Of a stretch of 64,000 nt of DNA, positions 52,972 through 59,781 are shown one piece after another. The number at the start of each line of letters is the position of its first letter. Positions within the stretch are counted from its first letter, which is position 1. The notes beneath the pieces were generated by a model that was not told the origin of the DNA, ran no database searches, and saw only the letters and a list, made by a program, of their open reading frames with translations. The position numbers and the translations under genes are program-made. This stretch comes from 79-D21 sp964521575 (GTDB lineage: Bacteria > Synergistota > Synergistia > Synergistales > 79-D21): NCBI GenBank assembly GCA_964521575.1, contig CAZFSR010000001.1, forward strand, positions 186,001 to 250,000, given 5' to 3'.

Positions 52972-52997
52972 AAAAAACCCCCACCTGGACGCGGGGG
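52972..52997 (-). terminator. intrinsic terminator after the shortened thioredoxin gene
   Basis: On the minus strand GGGGG (52978-52982) and CCCCC (52993-52997) form a stem followed by TTTTTT (52977-52972). It separates the arsR2 unit from the permease unit. Confidence 0.75.
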
Positions 52998-53005
52998 ATC
53001 TCGCG

Positions 53006-53140
53006 TTACTTGCCCGTCGCCTGGGCCAGGAGCCTTTTCACCTGCTCTGCGGACCGGATGTGCCCTGAAAGAAGGACTATTCCATCCACGGCCAGTTTCC
53101 TGCACTTCGGGCATCCCGTCCCCAGTATCTGGATCTTCAT
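53006..53140 (-). CDS. shortened thioredoxin-like protein with CxxC
   Basis: 44 residues with its own GGAGGA site. It matches the 81-residue thioredoxin-like protein at 55139 at both ends (MKIQILGTGCPKC... and ...SAEQVKRLLAQATGK) but lacks 37 residues between them, an in-frame deletion of 111 bp. The CPKC active site remains while the cis-proline region is lost, so a normal thioredoxin fold is not possible. It overlaps arsR2 by 4 bp. Confidence 0.65.
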   Translation of the reverse strand: MKIQILGTGCPKCRKLAVDGIVLLSGHIRSAEQVKRLLAQATGK

Positions 53141-53466
53141 CTTCCACACTCCTCCGTGTCTTTTCGTTCTCCGTAGCCCAGGCAAGTCTCCCCGCAGGAC
53201 ATGCGTCCCAGGCATGCGATAAACTCCTCCAGGCAAGGAACTCTCAAGTGGTAATAAATCTCGCGTCCCTCCCGCTGGTCTTCCAGCACTCCGGCCTCCT
53301 TCAGGACCGACAGGTGCTTGCTGATCGTGGTCCGGTCGACCGGGAAAAGGCCCGCCAGGTCGTTCACGCAAAGGCGCTTGTCCGAGAGGGTCTCCACAAG
53401 ACCCAGTCGAACCGGGTGAGCCAGTGCTTTCAATATTTCCGTCCTGCGATCTTTCGTCGCTCTCAA
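53137..53466 (-). CDS. ArsR/SmtB-family repressor
   Basis: 109 residues. The winged helix has LAHPVRLGLVETL, LCVNDLAGLF, TTISKHLSVLKEAGV and the wing REIYYHL. The CxC of ArsR is reduced to one Cys (LCVNDL), but the C-terminal tail carries several cysteines (RMSCGETCLG, EECGR) that could form another metal or thiol sensor. It is read from promoters with GTGG-N8-CCAC dyads, its probable operators. Confidence 0.85.
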   Translation of the reverse strand: MRATKDRRTEILKALAHPVRLGLVETLSDKRLCVNDLAGLFPVDRTTISKHLSVLKEAGVLEDQREGREIYYHLRVPCLEEFIACLGRMSCGETCLGYGERKDTEECGR

Positions 53467-53488
53467 AAACCTGCCCCCTCCGCAATGC

Positions 53489-53522
53489 GTGCAAATTGTA
53501 CCACGCTTCGCCTTGCCGTCAA
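53489..53522 (-). promoter_or_regulatory. arsR2 promoter 1 with dyad operator
   Basis: On the minus strand, TTGACG (53522-53517) and TACAAT (53500-53495) are 16 bp apart. The -10 sits inside GTGG-N8-GCAC (53504-53489), a copy of the dyad seen at two further sites. The arsR2 ATG is 29 bp downstream. Confidence 0.7.
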
Positions 53523-53548
53523 GAACAACCGTTTAACGCCTTGTATCT

Positions 53549-53583
53549 GTGGCAAGAATACCACTTGTTATATACCCCGTCAA
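53549..53583 (-). promoter_or_regulatory. arsR2 promoter 2 with dyad operator
   Basis: TTGACG (53583-53578) and TATTCT (53560-53555) are 17 bp apart on the minus strand. GTGG-N8-CCAC (53564-53549) covers the -10. The stretch ATACTTGACGGGGTAT is shared with the site at 56511. It lies upstream of promoter 1, so arsR2 may have tandem promoters. Confidence 0.65.
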
Positions 53584-53648
53584 GTATTTTGCGTTCGGGT
53601 TTTCCAAAACGCGCGACCGGCACCTGGTGGGATTCCATTTAAACCAGC

Positions 53649-54551
53649 CTAAGCGATCAAGGAAAAAACGATGCCGGCCCCAACGGCGGTCAGGAAGACG
53701 AAGGCCACGAAGGCCGCCACGAGGCGAAGCCGAAAAATGCCTGCCAGCATGCCCATCTCCGGGATGCTCATGCCCGCGCCGCCGATGATCAGGGCGATGA
53801 CGGCCCCCATGCCCATTCCCTTCCCCGAAAGAGCCACCGCGATGGGAATCATCGTCTCTGCCCGAACGTAAAGGGGAATTCCCACAAGGGCGGCCACGGG
53901 AATCGCAATGGGGTTTCCCGGCCCTGCGACGGAGGCGACGAAAGAGGCCGGAACGGTGCCGTAAATCGCTGCCCCGATCGCCACGCCAACCACCATGTAC
54001 ACGAGCACCCCGCGGAAATCTTCCAATGCCCCCTTCAGGGACCAGGCCAGTTTCTGCGAGAAGGTCAACCTGGGCATGACAAAGCCGTCTCCGCAGCAAC
54101 AGCCGGACCGGGCCGTCCCAAGCGGCTTGATGTCCTTCTCCAACCCGGATTTCTGGAACACGAGCCCGGCCAGGACCGCCGCCAGGAAGGCGACGATCCC
54201 GTAGGCCAGGCAGGCCTTCCAGCCCAAAAGGAAGAGGAACATGCCGAGGATGATGGGATTGAGAACCGGCGAGGCCAAAAGAAACGACATCACGCCCCCG
54301 AAAGGGGCCTTCGCTTTCAGGAGCCCCACCGTCACCGGGATCGTCGAACAGGAGCAGAAGGGCGTGATGGCTCCCAGGCCCGCACCCAGGAAGTAGCCGG
54401 AGAGTCCTTTCCGGCCCATGAGTTTCCGGATCCGCTCGTCAGGGACGTATTCCCGGACGAGGTTGACAAGGAGGTCGATACCGATGAAAAGCACCGTCAG
54501 TTCCGCAAGAATGAAGAAAAAGAACCGGACCGTCGTGGCAAGATCGTTCAC
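53649..54551 (-). CDS. ArsP-type (DUF318) permease
   Basis: 300 residues from GTG 54551. About eight helices; the repeat motifs ITPFCSCSTIPVTVGLLKA and ASPVLNPIILGMFL are the family signature. A cytoplasmic loop has GCCCGDG, an extra cysteine cluster that could bind metal. It lies 31 bp after the PadR-type gene. The family includes ArsP exporters of methylated arsenicals, but the substrate here is unproven. Confidence 0.84.
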   Translation of the reverse strand: MNDLATTVRFFFFILAELTVLFIGIDLLVNLVREYVPDERIRKLMGRKGLSGYFLGAGLGAITPFCSCSTIPVTVGLLKAKAPFGGVMSFLLASPVLNPIILGMFLFLLGWKACLAYGIVAFLAAVLAGLVFQKSGLEKDIKPLGTARSGCCCGDGFVMPRLTFSQKLAWSLKGALEDFRGVLVYMVVGVAIGAAIYGTVPASFVASVAGPGNPIAIPVAALVGIPLYVRAETMIPIAVALSGKGMGMGAVIALIIGGAGMSIPEMGMLAGIFRLRLVAAFVAFVFLTAVGAGIVFSLIA

Positions 54552-54582
54552 TTTTCCCTTCCCCCCGTTTGATCGATTTCGC

Positions 54583-54936
54583 TTATTTTCCCGAGCGCCT
54601 GAGCGCCCGGACCAGGTGCGGAATGGCCTTTTCCCAGACGTCCAGGCCTGCCTGGAGAGATCGCCTTCCTTTTTCCGTGAGGGCATAGACCTTGCGGGTC
54701 CTCCCTTCCACCACTTCGGAAGAAACGGTGGCGCACCCGCAGCCCTCGAACTCTTTCAGGACCGGGTAAAGACCACCCTCGGTCGGCTCGCAAAATCCAT
54801 CGGTCATCGAGGCAATCTTTTGTATTAGAGCATAGCCGTGCATGGGGGCTTCCTGCAGTGCGCTCAGGACAAAAAGCTTGCAAAGGGCTGAATTTATAAT
54901 CCCATCCCAATATTTTTCTCCTGTGAGATCCGCCAT
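54583..54936 (-). CDS. PadR-family transcriptional regulator
   Basis: 117 residues from ATG 54936. The winged helix has LFVLSALQEAPMHGYALIQKI and TEGGLYPVLKEFEGCG, typical of PadR, with a wing GRTRKVYALTEKG. Cys residues (NSALC, DGFCEPT, GCGCA) could give redox or metal sensing. It is cotranscribed with the ArsP-type permease and preceded by a near-perfect 21-bp palindrome. Confidence 0.85.
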   Translation of the reverse strand: MADLTGEKYWDGIINSALCKLFVLSALQEAPMHGYALIQKIASMTDGFCEPTEGGLYPVLKEFEGCGCATVSSEVVEGRTRKVYALTEKGRRSLQAGLDVWEKAIPHLVRALRRSGK

Positions 54937-54952
54937 TCGCCCCACCCCTTTT

Positions 54953-54986
54953 ATACCTAGATTATCTATGTATCGGACTCTAGCAA
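54953..54986 (-). promoter_or_regulatory. PadR operator and promoter
   Basis: ATACCTAGAT-T-ATCTATGTAT (54953-54973) is an inverted repeat matching at nine of ten positions. On the minus strand TTGCTA (54986-54981) and TAATCT (54964-54959) are 16 bp apart, so the operator overlaps the -10. PadR repressors often bind ATGT/ACAT dyads of this kind. Confidence 0.7.
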
Positions 54987-55052
54987 AAAAAGGCCTCAAG
55001 AGCAAGGACCTCCTTCCGTGACATTGCCCTCCCGGATATCGGCGAAATCGTG

Positions 55053-55101
55053 AAGAAGAAAGAAGCCCCGCGGGGAAAACCCGCGGGGCTTCTTTCTTCT
55101 T
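55053..55101. terminator. long-stem terminator
   Basis: A 22-bp perfect stem (55053-55074 with 55080-55101) closes a GAAAA loop. It follows the thioredoxin-like gene at 55139 on the minus strand and separates it from the PadR unit. The stem bottom is AAGAAG/CTTCTT, giving a T-rich end. Confidence 0.8.
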
Positions 55102-55138
55102 GGTTCAAGCAAGGGCAGGCCGGCGGCGACTTGGCCTT

Positions 55139-55384
55139 TCACTTCCTTGAGGCCTGCTGAAGGAGGCGCTTCACCTGGTCTGCGGACGGCACGTTTCCCG
55201 AAGCCAGGACCTTCCCGTCCACGGCAAGAGCGGGCGTGGACATGACCCCAAAATCCAGGATTTTCATGATGTCCGTCACCTTTTCTATTTCAGCGTTCAG
55301 CCCCAGTTCTTTCGAAGCCTCCTCGGCCAGCTCGGCCAGCTTTTTGCATTTCGGGCAACCCGTTCCCAGTATCTGTATTTTCAT
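55139..55384 (-). CDS. small thioredoxin-like (redox-active disulfide) protein
   Basis: 81 residues from ATG 55384 behind GGGGGAG. MKIQILGTGCPKCKKL contains the CPKC active site, GVMSTPALAVDG the cis-proline, the layout of the glutaredoxin-like redox-active disulfide protein family. These are common beside ArsP-type permeases and may reduce or hand over the substrate. It follows the two half-size permeases in the same transcript. Confidence 0.88.
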   Translation of the reverse strand: MKIQILGTGCPKCKKLAELAEEASKELGLNAEIEKVTDIMKILDFGVMSTPALAVDGKVLASGNVPSADQVKRLLQQASRK

Positions 55385-55438
55385 CTTAAGGACTCCCCCT
55401 CTCAACAGGTGAAAATCTTACCCCCTGCCCCGGCCCTG

Positions 55439-55957
55439 TCAAGGCCGGAAACGTTCCGCCAATTCCCGTCGGCCGCTTTCGCCGAGAAACCGCTCGACGG
55501 CCCAGGCGATCCAGAAGATGCCCAGGAAGGACATCGCGTAGCGCACCAGGGCAAAGCGCAGCCCCAGGCTCTGCATCTCGAACATCAGCATGGGAAGCTT
55601 CATCGTCGACCAGGCCCCGACGAAAAGGAACACGTTGAAAAGGCCGGTTCCTTTCTTCAGCAGCGTTTCCGCGATGGGAAAAGCCAGGTACAGAGGCCCC
55701 GCCGCGAAGGACCCCAGGAAGATCGACAGCCCCGCGCCGACGATCCCGGATTTTTCCCCGATCAGGGCCGTGACCCGCTCTCTCGGCACCCAGGCGTCGA
55801 AGAGCCCCAAAAGGATGAAGACGGGAGGAAGGATCGAGAGCACGACGAGGAAGTTCGACCCCGCCAGGGAGAAAAACCCGCGGGCCTGGGCAGGGAAAGC
55901 CGCCAGGTAGAACCCGCAGATAGCCGTTGCCGCCAGGATGCCGGGAAACCGTTTCAT
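55439..55957 (-). CDS. half-size ArsP/DUF318-like permease (second half)
   Basis: 172 residues with about four to five helices. GLSIFLGSFAAGPLYLAFPIAET and GAWSTMKLPMLMFE resemble one repeat of DUF318 permeases. It starts ten bases after the other half-size gene and, by pairing, may form a heterodimeric permease. Next in the transcript is the thioredoxin-like gene. Confidence 0.7.
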   Translation of the reverse strand: MKRFPGILAATAICGFYLAAFPAQARGFFSLAGSNFLVVLSILPPVFILLGLFDAWVPRERVTALIGEKSGIVGAGLSIFLGSFAAGPLYLAFPIAETLLKKGTGLFNVFLFVGAWSTMKLPMLMFEMQSLGLRFALVRYAMSFLGIFWIAWAVERFLGESGRRELAERFRP

Positions 55958-55967
55958 TCCCCGCCCC

Positions 55968-56474
55968 CTACCTGAAGGCCATCCAGAGGGCCAGGCCCAC
56001 CAGGAAGGAGTGCCCGTAGGCGAGTGCGTTCCGCGACACGGCGGCCTTCCACCCGAAAATGGACCGTTCCATCGGCAGCGTCACCACCCCCACCATCATC
56101 AGGGTGGAAACCAGCACCCCCACCTGGACGATCCCGGCCCCGTTGTCGAGGAGCATCTTCGCCATGGGGAATGCCGCAAAGCCCGGGATGAGAGTGACCG
56201 AGCCCGCCACCGAGGCCAGAAGGACTCCCGGGAATCCGCTTTGCGCCCCGACGAGCCTGGACAGGACCGACGGGGGAAGCGCGGTCAGGACCAGGGCCAC
56301 GAGCAGGATGACCGTCACCAGGGGGGACAGGATCATCAGCAGGCTCGCCCTTGCCTTGGCAAGCGCCGCCCGGGTCTTGCCAGGGTCGCGCCGCCATGAA
56401 AGGGCCAGGCCGAGCGCCGCCAGCCCGTAAAGCACCGCCGTCGTCGAACCGTCCAGGAAAACCCCTCCTTCCAC
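55968..56474 (-). CDS. half-size ArsP/DUF318-like permease (first half)
   Basis: 168 residues with about four to five helices. GSVTLIPGFAAFPMAKMLLDN and GVVTLPMERSIFG parallel motifs of the downstream half (AFPIAET, STMKLPM). GTG 56474 has no upstream ribosome site and lies 12 bp from the -10, so the mRNA may be nearly leaderless; a later start is possible. It begins the minus-strand unit controlled by the dyad promoter at 56481-56516. Confidence 0.68.
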   Translation of the reverse strand: MEGGVFLDGSTTAVLYGLAALGLALSWRRDPGKTRAALAKARASLLMILSPLVTVILLVALVLTALPPSVLSRLVGAQSGFPGVLLASVAGSVTLIPGFAAFPMAKMLLDNGAGIVQVGVLVSTLMMVGVVTLPMERSIFGWKAAVSRNALAYGHSFLVGLALWMAFR

Positions 56475-56480
56475 GCAATT

Positions 56481-56516
56481 GTGGCGATATTACCACGCTT
56501 TAGAATACCCCGTCAA
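56481..56516 (-). promoter_or_regulatory. half-permease promoter with dyad operator
   Basis: TTGACG (56516-56511) and TAATAT (56492-56487) are 18 bp apart on the minus strand. GTGG-N8-CCAC (56496-56481) overlaps the -10, as at the two arsR2 sites. The surrounding ATACTTGACGGGGTAT is identical to that at 53572-53587. Confidence 0.7.
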
Positions 56517-56532
56517 GTATCGCCCCTTCTGC

Positions 56533-57933
56533 TCACTTTGGAGTGCGGGCCAGCACCTTCCGGATCGCCGCCGCGGAGACGCGGATATCCTCGTCGGTCG
56601 TCGGCCAGCCCGACACGGAAATCCGCATGGCGGCCTTCCCCTTCCAGGTGCTCCCTCCGGCCCAGCAGGTGCCTTCCTGCTGCACGAGGGCCGTGACCTT
56701 CCGGTTGAAGGCGTCGACGTCCCCCTCCCCGTTTTCGGGAAGGAAGCGGACGAGAACCTGGTTCAGGACGACTTCGTTCTCGATCTCGATCCGGGGGTCC
56801 TCCCGGAGGAGGTCCGCCATCAGCCGGGCCTGCCGGCAGTGACGCCGCACCATCCCGGCCAGCCCCTCCCGGCCCAGGGAGCGGATGGCCGCGTAGAGGG
56901 CAAAGCCCCGGGCCCTGCGGGAGGATTCGGGCACCCATTGGGAAGGATCCCGGATCTCGTCCGGGGCCGCGATGTAGTAGGGCGCCGCCAGCACCATGGA
57001 CGCCCGGTGGGCGGCCTCGTTTTTCACGATGGCGATGCCGGAGTCGTAGGGGACGTTCAGCCACTTGTGGGCGTCCGTGGCCCAGGAGTCGGCCGCCTCG
57101 ATGCCCGCCGTTTCGGCCGCCAGTTCGGGAACCAGGCGCCCCCAAAGGCCGAAGGCCCCGTCCACGTGGACCCAGGCCCCGTGCTCGCGGGCCATGGGGA
57201 TCAGCCTCTCGCAGGGGTCGAAGGCACCGGTGTTGACGTTGCCCGCCTGCAGGCAGACGATGAGGGGGCCCGTCACGCCCTCCAGGGCTTGCTCCAGGGC
57301 TGCGGGGTCCATGCGCCCCTGCCCGTCTGCGGCCACCCGGAGCACCCGGTCCGTCCCCAGGCCCAGCATTCGGAGGGCGACGAAAAGGGTCGCGTGGGCC
57401 TCCTCTCCGGCGATCACGGTGATCGGAGGGGCTCCGAAAAGGCCTGATGCCTCCACGTTCCACCCGGCCTGCCGCAGCACCTCGTGCCGCGCGGCCGCCA
57501 GGCCGGTGAAGTTCGCCATCTGGCAGCCGGTGACGAAACCCACCGACGATTGCCGCGGCAGGTCCAGCAGTTCCAGCACCCAGTCCGAGACAGCCTCCTC
57601 GACGACCCCTGCCGCGGGAGAGGCGATGGAGAGCACGGCGTTCTGGTCCCAGGCGGAGCCCAGCCAGTCGGCCGCCAGGGCGGCCGGAAGCGATCCCCCG
57701 GTGACGAAGCCGAAATAGCGCGGACCCGCGCTGGCCACCAGGCCCCCGTCGGCGTCCCTGGCCAGCTCCCGGACGACGGCCGCCGGGTCGGTTCCCCTCT
57801 CAGGGAGCGGGACCCGGAGGCGGGTTCTCAGGGCTTCGACCGAGTCCCGGGCCCCCACAGGCCTTTCCGGCAGCCCCTCGAGGTAGGAAACAGCCAGCGC
57901 CAGGGTTTCTTCCAGCAATCTCTTCTCGATCAT
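56533..57933 (-). CDS. group II PLP-dependent amino-acid decarboxylase
   Basis: 466 residues from ATG 57933 behind GGAGG. The pyridoxal lysine is in WATDAHKWLNVPYDSG, with HVDGAFGLWG (PLP-binding Asp) and SVGFVTGCQMANFTGLAAA upstream. The family includes tyrosine, tryptophan, glutamate, histidine and 2,4-diaminobutyrate decarboxylases; substrate not clear. It lies after the ort cluster but is separated from it by a terminator, so it has its own transcript. Confidence 0.87.
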   Translation of the reverse strand: MIEKRLLEETLALAVSYLEGLPERPVGARDSVEALRTRLRVPLPERGTDPAAVVRELARDADGGLVASAGPRYFGFVTGGSLPAALAADWLGSAWDQNAVLSIASPAAGVVEEAVSDWVLELLDLPRQSSVGFVTGCQMANFTGLAAARHEVLRQAGWNVEASGLFGAPPITVIAGEEAHATLFVALRMLGLGTDRVLRVAADGQGRMDPAALEQALEGVTGPLIVCLQAGNVNTGAFDPCERLIPMAREHGAWVHVDGAFGLWGRLVPELAAETAGIEAADSWATDAHKWLNVPYDSGIAIVKNEAAHRASMVLAAPYYIAAPDEIRDPSQWVPESSRRARGFALYAAIRSLGREGLAGMVRRHCRQARLMADLLREDPRIEIENEVVLNQVLVRFLPENGEGDVDAFNRKVTALVQQEGTCWAGGSTWKGKAAMRISVSGWPTTDEDIRVSAAAIRKVLARTPK

Positions 57934-57986
57934 CGTTTTTTCCTCCTGAAAGGATTCGCTTCTCTCCAGTATAGGGTCGAGTCCCC

Positions 57987-58019
57987 AAAAAAGGGGGGCG
58001 GACCTTTCGTCCGCCCCCC
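57987..58019 (-). terminator. intrinsic terminator after ortB
   Basis: GGGGGGCGGAC (57993-58003) pairs with GTCCGCCCCCC (58009-58019) and is followed by TTTTTT on the minus strand (57992-57987). It ends the dct-ort operon 18 bp after ortB. Confidence 0.88.
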
Positions 58020-58037
58020 CTGCGTTCCTTTCGGGCC

Positions 58038-59459
58038 TCAGCAGCCCCGGGCCTGGGCCAGAAGGGCCGCCAGCCCTTCCGGCGTTTCCTTGATCTCCGC
58101 CGCCAGGAAGGCGGCTTCCGCTTCCGCCAGGGCTTCAGGGCTGCCCGCCGGGCGGTTCTTCAGCGCGTTTCTCAGGTACGAGGCCTTGAGGTCCCTCATC
58201 GAGAGATCCCTGGGCCGGATCATCGACGGGTCGCTGGGGATGATGATGTTCTTTCCGGGCACCTGCTCGGCCGGGTCGCCCCGCCGGACCTCGATGCCGT
58301 TTTCCCGGGCGAAGGTCAGCTGGGCGGTGACGTGCTTGCCCGCACCCGTGTATTCCGTTTCCTGCACGACGATGATGGCGTCTTCGGGCATTTCCCGCGC
58401 GATGGCGAACGCCGCCGTCAGGGAGGTGTTCCCCGCCGGCCCCCGCTCCAGTCCCTCGAGGGCCGCCAGGACCTCCGTTATGGCGAAAACTTCGCCCTGG
58501 GTGATGGTCACGTAGCGATCCATGTACCGCAGGGGACGCGCCGCGTTCCGGGGGACGTCGGCCCGGTCCGGCCACGTGGTGAAGGGCACGCCGAAGCCGG
58601 TGTGCCCCGTGGTGAACGACTTGCGGTTGAAATCGCGGTCGCTGGCCATGTGGAGACCGGACAGATCCACGGAAGCCCCGATGACCTTCGTTTCCGCCGC
58701 CCCCGCCTTGATCAGCCCGCGGGCCGTCCCGGTCAGGTTGCCGCCTCCCGCGTTGGTGATGACCACCGCGTCCGGGTTTCTTCCCTCGCGAGCCTGCACC
58801 TGGGCCACGATCTCGGCCCCCAGCGTCTCGATCCCGGCGATGCCGAAGGGCGTGTAGAGGGACGCGTTGAAGAAGCCCGTGTCCTCCAGCACCCGCAGGA
58901 AGGTGTAGAACAGCTCCGGCCCCACGGTCAGCTGCAGGACCTCCGCGCCGTAGGCCTCGCACTTGCGCCCCTTCTCCAGGATCTCCGGCTGGCCGATGCC
59001 CCGGCTGTCGAAGAGTTCCTGGACGATGATGCTCTTCAGGTTCCGCATGTTGGCCTGGGAGGCCACGGCGGCCCCGTAGTTGCCGCTCGTGGCGGCGACG
59101 ACGCCCTTGTACCCGCGGTGCTGGGCGAAATAGCAGGAGACGGCCGCCCGGCGGTCCTTGAAGCTCCCGGAGGGGTTGGCCGCCTCGTCCTTGATGAAGA
59201 TCCGGGCGCCCTTGCCCGGTTCGGAGAGGGCACGGGCCGCCGCCGTGAGGTTCTTCAGCTCGATGAGGGGAGTGTCCCCCACGTTCGTTTCCCGCTGGAT
59301 GGCGCGAACCTGCTCGAGGCTGTAGCCGGCCTTCTCCATCATCCGCTCGTAGTCGAAGGCCAGGCCGCCCAGCTCGAACTCCCCGTAATCCAGGCCCAGG
59401 GCCTTCTTCATGATCTCGGTGCGCCGCGCCATGACCGCCGCGTAGGACAGGTCCTTCAC
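58038..59459 (-). CDS. ortB: 2-amino-4-oxopentanoate thiolase, beta subunit
   Basis: 473 residues, the usual OrtB length. It is a fold-type II PLP enzyme: the Schiff-base lysine is in NPSGSFKDRRA, the phosphate loop in ITNAGGGNLTG, with ATSGNYGAAVASQ. OrtB with OrtA cleaves 2-amino-4-oxopentanoate with CoA to acetyl-CoA and alanine, the last step of the ornithine fermentation pathway. The ATG overlaps the ortA stop. The rest of the ornithine pathway is not in the window. Confidence 0.92.
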   Translation of the reverse strand: MKDLSYAAVMARRTEIMKKALGLDYGEFELGGLAFDYERMMEKAGYSLEQVRAIQRETNVGDTPLIELKNLTAAARALSEPGKGARIFIKDEAANPSGSFKDRRAAVSCYFAQHRGYKGVVAATSGNYGAAVASQANMRNLKSIIVQELFDSRGIGQPEILEKGRKCEAYGAEVLQLTVGPELFYTFLRVLEDTGFFNASLYTPFGIAGIETLGAEIVAQVQAREGRNPDAVVITNAGGGNLTGTARGLIKAGAAETKVIGASVDLSGLHMASDRDFNRKSFTTGHTGFGVPFTTWPDRADVPRNAARPLRYMDRYVTITQGEVFAITEVLAALEGLERGPAGNTSLTAAFAIAREMPEDAIIVVQETEYTGAGKHVTAQLTFARENGIEVRRGDPAEQVPGKNIIIPSDPSMIRPRDLSMRDLKASYLRNALKNRPAGSPEALAEAEAAFLAAEIKETPEGLAALLAQARGC

Positions 59460-59770
59460 TTGCGGTTCCCCCTTTCGACGAGCGCCCGGAACTCGTTCCC
59501 GAGAGATAGAAGCTCAGGGATCGGCCGGCCGAAGCCGTGAGTGTAGGGGGGATTTTCCGCCACGAGCTTCCCTGTGATCCGGCGCCCGATGGCGGTCTCG
59601 ATTTCCACGGAGTCGCCGATCGCCGCGTCCTCCAGCAGCGTGCCCTTCACCCAGAGCATGAGAGGCACGGCTTTCGTGTCGTCGGGAACCTGCGGGGCCC
59701 TCTGCCCGGGTTCCAGCACAACCTGTTCGATCTGCACCCAGCTTCCCTTGGCAACCTTCACGGGGGTCAC
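59456..59770 (-). CDS. ortA: 2-amino-4-oxopentanoate thiolase, alpha subunit
   Basis: 104 residues from GTG 59770 (a GTG three codons later is possible). The sequence has WVQIEQVVLEPGQRAPQVPDD, LMLWVKGTL, VEIETAIGR and NPPYTHGFGRPIPEL, the pattern of OrtA, the small non-PLP subunit. It starts 11 bp after the aminotransferase stop and overlaps ortB by 4 bp, so a stoichiometric complex is likely. The gene is short and lies in one frame of a longer open frame; the family motifs and the coupling fix its limits. Confidence 0.9.
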   Translation of the reverse strand: MTPVKVAKGSWVQIEQVVLEPGQRAPQVPDDTKAVPLMLWVKGTLLEDAAIGDSVEIETAIGRRITGKLVAENPPYTHGFGRPIPELLSLGNEFRALVERGNRK

Positions 59771-59781
59771 GACCTTTCCCT

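Noticed and set aside
56100..56200. Frameshifted single permease across 55439-56474
   Set aside because: Each half has its own ribosome site or promoter and start, the gap is only 10 bp, and both halves carry similar repeat motifs, so two genes are more likely than one broken one.
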